A stretch of 64,000 bases of DNA from Scilla litardierei (taxonomy: Eukaryota > Streptophyta > Magnoliopsida > Asparagales > Asparagaceae): the NCBI GenBank assembly GCA_030789695.1, contig CM061138.1:15076214-15140213 (forward strand). The letters run 5' to 3'. Below are positions 10,789 to 23,300 of this stretch, one piece after another. Position 1 is the stretch's first letter. Each line of letters starts with the position of its first letter. A program made the position numbers and the translations under genes. The notes beneath the pieces are model-generated. The model was not told the DNA's origin. It searched no databases and saw only the letters and a program-made list of their open reading frames with translations.

Positions 10789-12534
10789 AGTGGTGGCCCA
10801 TGCAGGTCCGCGCAACCACCTCGTGAACAGTATAGGATAAACAGGAAATATTTATAAGATACTCGAATTATTAAACTGACAACCATCCTTGAATTACAGA
10901 ATGTCGAAGGTGTATAACCGGCGTACACGCACCACCGTTGGATCGAATCCTGATATTGTCAACACAGAGATGGAGATGAACGGGAATGGAAACCATATCC
11001 CCAACAATGAGGACCCCGCCAACATTATCAATCCTGAAGCTGGCCTCAATGGAAACGGTGCTAGCAATGATGGCAGTGCTGATACTGAACAACCTCCGAT
11101 GGTGCACCAGATATCTGATCGAGCACTGCGAGAAATGGTTCAAGCCATACGACAGGAAGCCATGCGGCAGGAACCTGTGCGACAGGAATCAAAGCGAGAA
11201 GGAGGAGTACAAGAGTTCCGGTCACTGCGTCCACCGATCTTCACCGGACGGGAGGACCCTCTAGCTGCAGAGGAATGGCTGCGGTCTATTACTCATATGC
11301 TGAAGGCGGTACGAGCTCCTGTGGATTCTTGGGTCGATATGGCAAGGCTACAGTTGACCAAGGATGCCATGTTATGGTGGGATTCTGTAGAGGACCGCTT
11401 ACCGCAGCCGATTTCTTGGGATGCATTTAAGGATGCATTCGATGCCCAATTCTTTTCACCTGAGGCGCAGATGGAGCTCGAGGAACGGTTTATGGAACTG
11501 AAGCAAGGTTCCATGACTGTGGAAGAATATGATGCTGAGTTCTCTAAGCTCAGCAGGTACGAATTTTGACCCATAACCGTTATTTATTCCGAATACATGA
11601 TTTCTTTTTCTAACGACCTGTAAACTCCAGGTTTGCTAAGGACGTGGTGTCCACTCCTCTGGCTTGAGCCAAGAGGTTCCAGAAGGGCCTGAACATCGAC
11701 ATACGTGATAAGCTTGTCGGGTTCAAACTGAAGACCCATGCTGACGTGCTCTCCACTGCTCGAGAGTACGAGTATGTACAGCGGGAGCGAGCACGAGAGC
11801 ATCAGGTGGCTGCCCCACGACGACCACCTCCTTCTTCGACAGCTCCTCCAGGGCATCACAGACAGCCACCTGCTCCTACCAGACAGCTTCACAGGCCTAT
11901 GCGCCAGACACAATTTAAGAGGCCTGCACCACCCCAGCCACCGCAGCAGTCACAACTCAGGCGACCCACTCCTATCTGTCACTATTGCAACAAACCGGGT
12001 CACATCAAGCCAGAGTGCCGACTTTACCTAAATTTGTGCCTGGTTTGTGGTGCCAAGGACCACACTGCGAGAGATTGCCCGCATAGGGTACAGAGACCAG
12101 CTGCCCCAATCCAGCCTACCGCTCTAGCTCCAGCCCCAGCCCCGACAGGGGGCAATCAGCGTAGAGCTCCACTTCCACCTTAGCAAAAGGTGTATCAGCA
12201 GGCGAGGAATCAGGCTCCACCAGCTAAGCGCCAGGTTTTCACTATGACTGCGGAGGAGGCAGAGGCCATTGGCCAAGTTATCACTGGTATGTAGTTTACA
12301 GTTTACTGCTTATTTATCCATTTAATTATGTTTTCATACAATGTTAATGTATGCTTAGACTTAGTATCCATGACCGTAGGTATCATAATAGTTGCCAATA
12401 GACCTGTCCTCGCCCTATTCGACTCGGGAGCTTCACATTGCTTTATGTCCAAGCGTTTTGTCGATCAGCACACCATTCCTGTTTCGCCCCTCGATTCTTG
12501 TTGGGACGTTAACATATGTGCATGTCTTTCTTGT
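10789..12534 (+). mobile_element. Truncated second copy of the first gypsy element
   Basis: The leader, gag, both putative introns and the start of protease repeat 3481-5250 almost base for base. Homology fails after GGGACGTTAACA near 12513. A 12-base match (TGCATGTCTTTC, near 12523) to sequence about 20 bp further on in the complete copy suggests a small deletion at the edge. Everything beyond protease, and any third LTR, is missing. Confidence 0.92.
10901..12534 (+). pseudogene. gag-protease remnant with nonsense mutation
   Basis: Exon one (10901-11556) is intact. The putative intron is 11557-11630. In exon two the CGA arginine codon of the complete copy is TGA at 11665-11667, a CpG-to-TpG change typical of methylated DNA. 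The amber codon before pol (12181-12183) and the second intron donor are kept. Protease is cut just after its DSGAS active site. The product cannot support transposition alone. Confidence 0.9.
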
Positions 12535-12866
12535 TGGGAAGCTAAATGTTGCGTGTATATAGCTGTCCAACGTTATGTTGCTTCCAAGTTACAAGCTAGT
12601 TTTTGTTTTGTATGGTCGAGTAATAAAGTTATTTTGTTCAATTCTATGATCGCTATGTTGCCGGTTGCCGACACATTAACACGTGAGACATATATTCGAT
12701 ACGACACGTCTTGAAAATTGAAGTATCCGTGTTATGATTGTATCATATGCATCACAGACAAGAAGAACAAACCATGATTTTTCATAGGTATCATCATATC
12801 CCTTTCCCCCAACAATCAAAACAAAATGAAATAAAAATCAACTTGTTTTTTAAATTTTTTTAATGA
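12535..12866. other. AT-rich spacer, no gene seen
   Basis: This lies between the break of the truncated gypsy copy and the small gene on the minus strand. No terminal repeat, RNA gene or coding exon was recognised. Confidence 0.4.
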
Positions 12867-13166
12867 TCATGAAGATAATTTGATTGCTATTACAGGTTCG
12901 GTCACCTTGTATATATACACCAGAGGAAGGAACCGCTGCCGTTTCCTACGCTCAACATCCCCTCCAGCTTCTCTGTCTTCATCTTTACAGCTCTTATCGC
13001 CCCTCTTCTTCATATAATGCTCATTGTTGTTTTTACCATTTTTGGACATGGAGCAGCGTCTCTCGCCGGAATCCTCTTCGTCTTCATCGCCGCTGCTCAG
13101 CTGCACCAGCTGCTGCGCTGCGGCAACGTCGACCTCCGTCAGCCCCCAGCCCGACTCATCGGCCAT
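12867..13166 (-). CDS. Hypothetical small charged protein (99 aa)
   Basis: The frame starts MADESGWGLTEVDVAAAQQ, then has an acidic serine and glutamate stretch and a basic middle, and ends with ERRKRQRFLPLVYIYKVTEP. An N-terminal SGWGLTE-type start with a basic RRxRxLxxIY motif near the C terminus recalls small uncharacterised plant proteins that I know only loosely, so no function is assigned. The ATG at 13166 is preceded by a TATA-like sequence about 105 bp upstream. The last codons before the TGA at 12867 could be read-through of an intron, and a further exon may have been lost where the truncated gypsy copy ends nearby. Confidence 0.45.
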   Translation of the reverse strand: MADESGWGLTEVDVAAAQQLVQLSSGDEDEEDSGERRCSMSKNGKNNNEHYMKKRGDKSCKDEDREAGGDVERRKRQRFLPLVYIYKVTEPVIAIKLSS

Positions 13167-13269
13167 TTTAGCACCCCAAATGCAAGGAGAGAGGAGAAAC
13201 TGAATGATGTGTGGAGAGCTGCAGAGAGGCTCCGAGTCTAGTTTCTTGAGGGAGTGGAGATGTTTTCAA

Positions 13270-13281
13270 GGTTTATATATG
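13270..13281 (-). promoter_or_regulatory. TATA-like box of the small hypothetical gene
   Basis: On the minus strand the sequence reads CATATATAAACC, about 105 bp before the ATG at 13166, a normal distance for a plant core promoter. Confidence 0.4.
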
Positions 13282-14331
13282 AGAGAACGCGTTTCTTGAG
13301 AGAGCGGAGATTTTCAAAGGCGAAGTTCACAAGCGGACGCAACGAAGTTTGTAGGAAAATTAAGTTGAATGACGCGTTTTACTCTTTCCCTCTGTTTCTC
13401 ATGTATATATTTTTGTTGCAAGAGATGCCTAAAAGAGACCTGTACATCATACCCCATACATCTTTGGTTGATTTAATTTGGTGAAGGAATTATCAAAACC
13501 AATTTGATGAAACAGAAGTCATTGCTAATTCTCCAAAATTTCATTCCTATAAAAAAGATACAGTTTCCCTATTCTACTTGCAAGTCAATGGTAGCTTGCT
13601 TTGACTGTATGACTCAGTTCACCGTGTTCAACAAAGATTAATTTGCATTAGGAAATGGGAATGGAAATCGAGCAACGTTGACCCGACGGTCAAAGAGTCT
13701 TTCCAGGGGGTCAAAATATCAACTGTTGGAGGGAGAAGGGCAAGAGTCTAAAATACTCGGCTTCGGAAGTGTGAGGGGTTGAAAATTGGATTGAATTCAT
13801 CCCCAACGAACCATCGAACCCTTGCACTATATATTTACTTTTATCATGGATATAAAATCTTGAACATGAAAAGCTTGTTCTTGAGATTGATGGCGTTTGC
13901 AATTCTCACTAGATCAACAAATCACACTTAATCTAATAGCCGTGATGAATTAACACAGAGAACTGATTACAACCACCGAAAAAATATATCAAACAGCAAG
14001 CTCAACTTAACCTCTGAACAAAATCAACGTAGAGTGCAAGCTGGAGCCATGAATCAACTCCAGCCCTGTTTCTTGCACTACCTAAAATTTCGTAGCAATT
14101 GAGTGCAAGCTGGCAATTCTCTAAACATACAGACACTTGAAAAGATTACATATTCATGTCACCACATCTACAACTTCAAGCCCGAGGAGGCATGCAGTCT
14201 CTAAAACCAAGTTCCCTACAAGACAAATTACATGGTAATATGTATTTATACCTGTATGTGACAAAAGCTTGGCGAGACGACGAAAGCTGCTGGAGACGAG
14301 AGAGCCAATATGTCCACCGTAAACGATCAAC
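13282..14331. other. Intergenic, downstream side of YIP4
   Basis: AT-rich sequence between the small gene's promoter and the YIP4 stop codon. No exon, RNA gene or complete element was recognised. Confidence 0.4.
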
Positions 14332-17300
14332 TCAATCTATGGCAATGATCAAAAAGCCAACGGAGATGTACAAGAGGAACACCGGATACAAGGCCAAGGC
14401 CTTTCTTCTTGGATTGACAGCTGCACTCATGAACGGATATGCTGCCCAGGAACTCCATGCCAATGTCACGGCCACCACAACTAACTTCACAATGACATTG
14501 TCTTTCAGCAAGCAGATTAGAGCTCCAATATCCAGAGGAAATAGGCAGTAACCGAGAAGGCTGAGACTTTGAAAGAAGATGATGTGTCCACCCTGAGGTA
14601 AATAATGATACGATGATTTAGACTTTCCATGTTTGGGGGGTTTATTTCGGGGGTTGAGACCGGCAGATAACAGCTGCTTACCAGGAGCAGAACATTCAAT
14701 GTAAGGATGATAGCCCCGGCTGCAAGGACAGCAAAAGCAACAGCAAAAACTTCGGACTGCAAAGGAGAAAAGCAACGGCATGCATATATTAATCACCACA
14801 CTTGTTAACGAGAAAATTAATAATAAATTGACATGGGTTAAACTAACATGCAACTCTTGTGTTAATGGTGAAAGATAACTAACAACATTCATCCATCACA
14901 TGTTAACTAAAAGGTACGTCGAAATGCACCAAAACTATTACTATACTGGGATACTACATGTTCAAAGCATTTTCCACTTAAAATGCGGCCGTTCATCGAG
15001 GTTTCAGTCAAAAAGCCCCTCAACACAACCAGCCAAGGGTCTCTAACGTACTAGAGATTATATGTGAGGTGGCAAGAACTGCCAAATCTATCGGAATTGC
15101 TGCAATGCGGAAATTTGAAGGGATCTCTCTCTCACGGCTTTATTTTGGTATTGGAGTGTATTGCAAATGTAAACAGAACTGAGGCATACAAAGCAGGAAA
15201 CTTGGTCGTGAAAACATGATTTAAGTTAGTGCTACAGCATTTTATAGGATCATCATCTACTTCCAACCCCGCTACGCACCGCACAGCGGAAGGGAGCAAG
15301 GAGGCAAACTAACAAAAAACACTGCAATAAAGCTACAGGTTATATGTGTGTGAGGTTTCAGTCAAAAAGCCCCTCAACACAACCAGCCAAGTGTCTCTAA
15401 CGTACTAGAGATTATATGTGAGGTGGCAAGAACGGCCAAATCTCTTGGAATTGCTGCAATGCTGAAATTTATAGTGGTTTCTCTCTCAAGGCTTTATTTT
15501 GGTATTGGAGTGTATTGCAAATTTAAACAGAACTGAGGCATACAAAGCAGGAAACTTGGTCGTGAAACATGATTCAAGTGCTACTGCATTTTATAGGATC
15601 ATCATCTACCTTCAACCCCACTACGCACCGCTCAGCGGAAGGGAGCAAGGATGCAAACTAACAAAAAACACTGCAATAAAGCCACAGGTTATCACACTAA
15701 AGGATCATATTAGTATTCGGATTCAATAAAAGATAAGATCAACTGTTTTGCACCAATTTTCCATAGAACGCAAACCCAATCACCATCATTTCATGCCAGT
15801 AAATTCTACCCGGAACATCCAGTATTTTGAAGGTAGCTAAATTAAATGTAGAAAATTATGTAATTGAGTTGAATAAATCATATCGACATAATAGAACATT
15901 TTCCAGTATACCAGTTGGGAGGTTGTCATGGAGGGAATAGTAAGGTTGCCAACTGGCTGGGTTTTCAAATCATGCACCATATTCTCATGCATAGGGTAAG
16001 TACAGCTGTCGATACAGCAGCTTGCATGCATGTAGCTATAAGCTTCCTAGCCCGTGCCAGCCATGCTTGCCTACCTGCGATTCTGCATTCATTGCCACCT
16101 TGCCAGCACCAAAGCGTGGTTTCAAAGACAACCAAATTAAAATTGGATCCAAACTGACAAACATCACACTCAATTCATGTCGAACTAAAACATTATTAAT
16201 TGAACTTTCAATTAAAACAGGCGAAACTAACCTGACACAAAAATAAGCAAAACAAAAATCAATCAGTGTTTAAAGTGGCATTCACTCACTAACTCACCCA
16301 AGCAAAAACAAAAATCAGTAAATGTTATTAGAATGTTAAAGTGACATGCCTTCCTCCCTCTTTATTCGCGGGTGCACATTCATGCATCCCCCTCCCCCCC
16401 CCTCCTGCCAAATAATAATAATAATGTTCTAAATACTTTGCCCATATGTTGCACGAAGACGGACACACCAAAACAAGGTTGACACTGCACCATTTAAGCA
16501 AATTCTTAAAAATGTTCTCTAAATGAGAGCATCATGTCCAATACATGTCAGACATAGGTCTAACATGACATAGCAACATAGAAGCAAATTCTATAAAGAA
16601 TATCAAAATAAGAGTATCATGTCCAGTACATGTGTCCAAAGCATGTCCGACATGTCTGACAAACATCACTCCGTGGCTCAAGTATCGGTGCTAACCAAAA
16701 ACTTGTATATCTCAATCTTCAGCCAATGTGGTTTAACCATAACCTAATTTGTCGACATATCCAAAAACCTACGCCCACTAGCACACCCGCTAGGGGTGGC
16801 AAAATGATCCTGACCCGACCCGAACCCAGCATCTTGTCCCGGGTATGAGCCAATCCGGATCGGGCGGGATCCGGGTTGACCCGACAGACCCAGATAGAGG
16901 TACGGATTTGACCAGTCAACTCGAATTGACACGAATCCATCCGTTTAATATTCATTATATATATTGATATTCTGGTGCACCGGGCGAAAACTTATTTAGA
17001 CTTGTTTAGAAATTTTTTTGCAAAAATTTTTTGCTGTTTAATCCATACAATTGTATACCACATGGAAAATAATGGTTGAACCCAATGGGGATTTGGGCAC
17101 TGATCAATCCGTTGGAAAATTTTACAACTTAAAAAATATAACTTTTTGTAATGCCTTGATCGAAGGCCAAATCACATTATTTTTCAACCATTATTTTTTG
17201 AAGGGTGTATAACAACATGAAATGAATGTGGAAATTTTTTTTGAAAAAATATTCAAAAAATCAATAATAAAAAAGTTTCCGAACGAAAAATTCGGTGCGA

Positions 17301-20300
17301 AATGTTTTCATTTGAAGATTTACATATATATATATATAATAATATAATGCAAACTTTTCTCACCGTGCGAAATGTTCAGATCTGACTTGGTACTCTCCTT
17401 CAGAAGGCAGATCCTCTCCTCAAACCCCATCCTTCATCATCTTCAACATGGATTTCAACGACTGATAATTTTCCTACATCCGTCTCGTCCACGCTTCATG
17501 TCATTCCACGCAAGCCTCCATGGATCGTAGGGCTCTGATACCAAATTGATATGATCCGCTAGGTTTTTGATGGATAAAGTTTAGAGTTTTTGGTGAAAAT
17601 GTGAGATTTTTAGTGAAAACGAGGGATTTTTAGAGTTTAATAAAAGAGATATGGAGAAAAGGTGTGATTTTTATTAATGGAAAACAGAAATAAATGGGAT
17701 ACAAAGATAAAGGTGAGTTCTTTCGAGAGGAACTCGCCCTCTCTTGGCCACGTTTGAGAGGTAGACCGCTCTTCCAAGCTTCTATTCGAGACGAAGCTGC
17801 AATCTCCAAGAAAGAGGAAATTCATCACAAGTTTCTTCTCAATATTCCACACCCCTTTCTCTAATCCCCGTAGCCTCATTTAAATAATAAACTGAAAATT
17901 CAAAATTGCATAAATAACCCTATAACTAAAAATTACAATAAGACCCCCTATAACTGAAAATTACGAAAACGTCCCTAAGACTTCAGAAATTCCCAATCTG
18001 TCCTTTTTCATAGAATATGGTATCATTATTACTCCGTCTCCGAATAAACATCTTATCCTCAAGGTGGTGCATGAAGTGCATGAGCCATTCACTCCAAGTG
18101 GATTGCATGCCTCCTACTAGGTCAAAAGGATAGGACTAGTCTCACCCCCGTCCAAAATACGAACGTTGATGCTCAGGAAGTCGTCCAACTGAAAATCATG
18201 GGTCATGGGGTCCCTTAACAGTGTCATCGGGACTTGGCGGACCCCGGAGGGTGTCGTCGGGCCATAGCGATCCCCAACAAGCGTTGTCAGGCTATGACGG
18301 GCCCAACAGGGCTTTGAGCAGGCCTGCGAGCCACAACAAGCCCAACAAGGTTTCGAGCAGGCCCAGCCCGCGGGCCCAACAGGGCTTCGAGCAGGCCCGC
18401 CGGGACAGCCTGTAGACCGTCAGGGGCCTATAGGGCCCGGGGGCCAATGAGCCCCCAGGGCTGATAGACGAGCTCGTCGCTTTCCTCCTTGCACCTATCT
18501 CACATCTGGATGCAAATCCACGTCAAAGTAGTCGACTTTTCCACTTTCTGATTCAAAGACAGCGCCATTTGCTCTAGATCTACGTCGGAGTCGTCGTTGG
18601 TGCATGGATTCGCGCCGCTAACTTCAGCTTACTTCAGATCTAACATGTTAGTCCCCTTCAGAAGGCGGATCCTCTCCTCAACCCCCTCCATCTTCTTCAG
18701 CATAGATTTCAACAACAAATACTTCTCCATCCGTTTCGTCCACGCTTCATGTCGTTCCACACAAGCCTCCATGGATCATAGGGCTATGACACCAAATTAA
18801 TAGGATTCGCTAGGTTTTTGATTGATAAAGTTGGTTTTTGGTGAGAAGGTGAGATTTTTAGTGGAAAAGTGGGATTTTTAGTTTTTTAATATAGGAGACA
18901 AGGAGAAAATATGGGACTTTTATTGATGGAAAACTAAAATAAAGGGAATACAAAGATAAATGTGAGTTCTTTCGAGAGAAACTCGCTTTCCCTTGGCCAC
19001 GTTCCAGCGGTGAACAACTCTCACACGCTTCTATTCGAGACGAAGCCGCAATGTCCAAGAAAGAGGAAATTTCTCAAATTTTCTTCTCAATATTTGACAC
19101 CCTCTTTCTCTAATCCCCCTAGCTACATATAAATAATAAAGCAGAAAAAATACTAAAGCTGAAAATTACACAAAGACCAAAAACTGAAAATTACGAAAAC
19201 ACCCGTAAAACTCCAAAAATTACAGATCTGCCCTTTTTCATAAAATGCAATCTCATCAGTTAACTATAGTGTTTATGCAAAATATCCAACATGAAATTTA
19301 AAAAAACCATAACCATAAAGATTGGCCTTATTTTAAAAGATAACTAGTCATAACCCGTGACCTACCCGCGACCATAGGTCACGAGGCATTAAAAATATTT
19401 CCCTTAAAAATTTAAACCCATTCAAAACCTCCACCGCCCAAAAAAATTCGACGTCTCTTCAAAATCACCCCAAAGGAAGTTTGCTGCCGCCTTCAAAATA
19501 TCATCCAACAAAAAATTTAATCATACTCAAACTAAAATTTAGTTTCCCCCAGAGTTCTTCCAAAATTTAAAATTTTGGTTTCATTCAGATAATCAGATTT
19601 AGTTTTCCTCAAAATTTTAAATTAAAATTTAGTTCTCAGTAGAGAATTTAGTTCTCCCAAAAATTTTAGTTACCCCGAAAATTTAATTCATTCCAGATTT
19701 AGTTCTGCCAAAATTTAAAATTTTAGTTCCCTCCATATTTAGTTTCTCCCAAAATTTTAGGGTTCCCCCCAAAAATCCCCCAAATTTTAGTGTCCCCCAA
19801 ATTTTTTCACAACTTCTCATCCTACTCATTGATTCCTCAAGATTCAGTTCCAGCAGCCTTCCTACCCACCTTTTCGTCCTAGTTAGCAACCCCATTCAAA
19901 AACATCTCTCAATTATACAATAGATTACATATAAGATAGTTGAGGTTATAAATTGTTTACATCAAAACCTTTTATTAGACATTCTGCCAGTTCTCGATGG
20001 AAACTCATTAGATGTATAAAGTTTTCAAATTTTATATGTTTGAAATAACTTATTTCTGGAATCAAAAATCAAATTTACTTCAACTGTTATTAGACGTAAT
20101 GAAGTCGCTGACGCATACGTGGTTGCCTTTCACAAATCCTTGTACATGAGCGTACATACTTCTCAATCCAGAATGATAAAACCTATGTCGCACTGCACAA
20201 CTAAGCTAACATGGAAACAACAATGGACACATGGAAAAATCGAAATATTACATAAATATATGTGCCAACATGCATCCAACACGTATTGGTCACGACACGA

Positions 20301-23300
20301 ATTCATGATAGGAGTAATGCTCTATAAAATAAGGCCTTAATTGCACCCCCATCATATATGAGATGAGGAATTATAATGGGATCGTGACGTATCAGAGGGG
20401 GCAACGCAAAGCGTATCATGGAGCAGCTAACTAGCCCAGGGACGTTTTTGTAATTTTTGGGGTTCATGTGGTATTTTTGTAAATCTAGACAAATCGGTCA
20501 TTTATACATATTTGGGAATTGGGGTTAATGTTCTTCATGTTGAAACTAAGAAAGAACCCTAGAACTAGTGTAGAACCCTAGATAGAGGAGAGTTAGGCCT
20601 TGTCTCTCGGATCAAAGGCTAGAAAAGCGATTTCCTCTCGAAAGAAATCATCTTATATTTTGTATTTCTCTTCTCATCTATAAAAATCAGATTTTTACAT
20701 CTTAAACCCATCGATTTTTCTATTAAATTGGTATCATAGCGTAGATCCTCATGGCGGCAATAAGAAAGGTCGAAGCTTTGAAAGATAAACTAGATATCGA
20801 GATCGAGGAAATCAAGAGATCGACGAAGGAGAAGTTTTCTTCGATGGATGAGAAGATCTTAATGATGGAGGAGTGAATCTTAAATAAAATGAAGATGTAT
20901 ATGGAAACCCTAATGAAAAAATTGAAGAGATGAATGGAAGCCTTAGATCTAAGAAGAATAGCTCATCGAATCCAGATCTGAAGGAAGATGAAGACCCCTA
21001 GAAACATCTAAGGAGAAAAGCAAAAGCTTTGGTCAATGGGAAAGAGAAGACCGTCAAATTCATTGAAGAATGCTTCTCGATGTCGGAGGAAGAGCTTCAC
21101 AAACCCTCAGATCACATCGTGAGGGGCGACAAACCCCTGCAACAATGCCAGGGGCGACGAACCCCTGCATCAATGCCAGGGGGCCACACCGCCCCTGGGA
21201 GAGCGTTGCAGCTTCACCAGGGGCCACACTGCAATGGGAGGCATTGGATGGGGGCGGCGAGCCCCTAGGACTTCGCCAGGGGCCACACCGTCCCTAGGAA
21301 GTTTTGGGAAGGGGCGTCGAGCCCTTGCGGCTTCGCCAGGGGCCGCACCACCCCTGGGAGTATCGGGAAGGGGTGACGAGCCCCCTGCAACCCCTCCAGG
21401 GGCCGCATCACCCCTGGGAGAGGCCGAAGAGAGGTGACGTCCCTTGTCAGGCACCCCAGGGGCCCCTGGGAGGAGAGCACATGGCATGGCGACCCCCGAC
21501 AGTACCCCTTAAAGGGCCATGGGCCACAAAGAGCTGCTGGCAGGCCACTTATGGTCTCATGGGCCTAATTTTGGAGGCAAAGGCCCCCATGGGCTTAGGC
21601 GACAAGCATTGGGGTACAATGGATTTTCAGGTGGGCTTGACGGTCGCGGGCGAGATGTGGGAGCTCCGTACAATGCCTATCAGTAATTTTACTTTGGCCA
21701 GCTGAGGGGGAGAGCAGGACATGGGGTGTTTGGCCCTGAGAGAAGTGTCTGAAAGCTAAAGCGGTCTGTCTTTGAATGCAAAGATCCTTATGGGTGGGAT
21801 TATCGCGTGGAGAGATATTTTACGGTGAACAACCTGACGGAGGTGGATAAGCTGAATGTGACAAACATTTGTCTGGAAGATAAGGCGTTGTCCTAGTTAC
21901 AGTAGAGCAAACAGTGACAATTTGTGAGATCGTAGGTGGAGTTCAAGGAATGCTTGATGGATCGATTTCGGGACACCAAGTGCGAAGATTTACATGAGCA
22001 GCTCCTGGCACTCAAGCAAGATGGCACGGTCAGAGACTACAAAGAGAGGAGCGAGGCACTCTTAGGAAGTATGAGGAGGTTACTGGAAGCGACATTGATG
22101 GAGAGCTTTATGAAGGGGCTTAGTGCAGATATCCGAGCTAAACTCCGCATACATAGATTGATGGGATTGATGGACACAATAGAGCTGGCCCAGATGGTAA
22201 AGGATAGACTCACAGCAGAGCGACGAGCCAAAGGAGCATGGAGCGGCTCCATTTTCCGTAGCAAGACACTTCTAGGACGGCAGAAGGACCCTGCGGGGGT
22301 CCAGATTAGGGAAGTCCAGTCAAGTAAGGAGATGAGCAGCGGTACACAGCCGAGTGTGCAGTTTTGGCGCATGACAGAGGCTGAGCTGCAGAACAATAAG
22401 GTGAAGAGGTTGTGTTTCTGATGTGACAAAAAATTTATCCCTGGACATCGCTGTCAAGACATCACCCTCCATGTTCTACTAGTGGATGATAGGGAGGACG
22501 AGATTGTGGAGGTGGAAGTAGAGGGGGAAGATGAACATGAGCACTCCCACTTGGGCATCGTACAGGTTCCCCTCAACTTCTTTGTGTTGGAGTTCACCCC
22601 GAACCACACTATGAGTTAACCGACAGGATTTCAGAGCAGGTCACCATACTGATTGATAGTGGGGACCACCCATAATTTCATACCTAACCGAGTGGAGTAA
22701 CATGAATTGTAGTTGGTGGATACTAGGGGTTTCGGTGTGATGACGGGGATTGGACAGGTGGAGCGCGATAGATGAGTATGATGTAGGCCGATTCTGACTC
22801 TCCAGGAAATATAGATTGTGGAAGACTTCTTATCACTTAGCATGGTCAGCAAAAATGTTATTCTAGGGATGATGTGACCAATCCTTGGGGCCACAAAAAA
22901 TCAATTGGAAGTTACTAAAAATGGAGTTTCGGGAGGGAGGGAGAGTGGTGATGCTTCAGAGAGATCCTAGCTTGTGCCAACCCCTTGAAAATCATGGCTA
23001 AAGTGATACAAACCGAGGCGCGTGATTCTTGGTGGAGTTACATGGGATGACGAGAGAGGATGCGTAGCAAAAACAGAACATTCACCCAGTGATGCAGCGG
23101 ATTTGGTTTGGTTCGAGGGGTGTTCCAGACACCTCATGCACTCCCACCTTTCCGGGACCATAAGCATGCCATAGTCCTGCGAGAGGGAGTCACACATATC
23201 TGCATAAGGCCACACAACTATCTCCAGGTGTAGAAGGGAGAGATCGAAAGGATATGATAACAGCAATGATCCAGGTAGGGGTGATACAGCTTAGTGTGAG

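Noticed and set aside
16930..17345. A complete TIR element between GGTGCACCGGGCGAAAAC and CACCGTGCGAAATG
   Set aside because: The inverted similarity is weak and no target duplication could be found.
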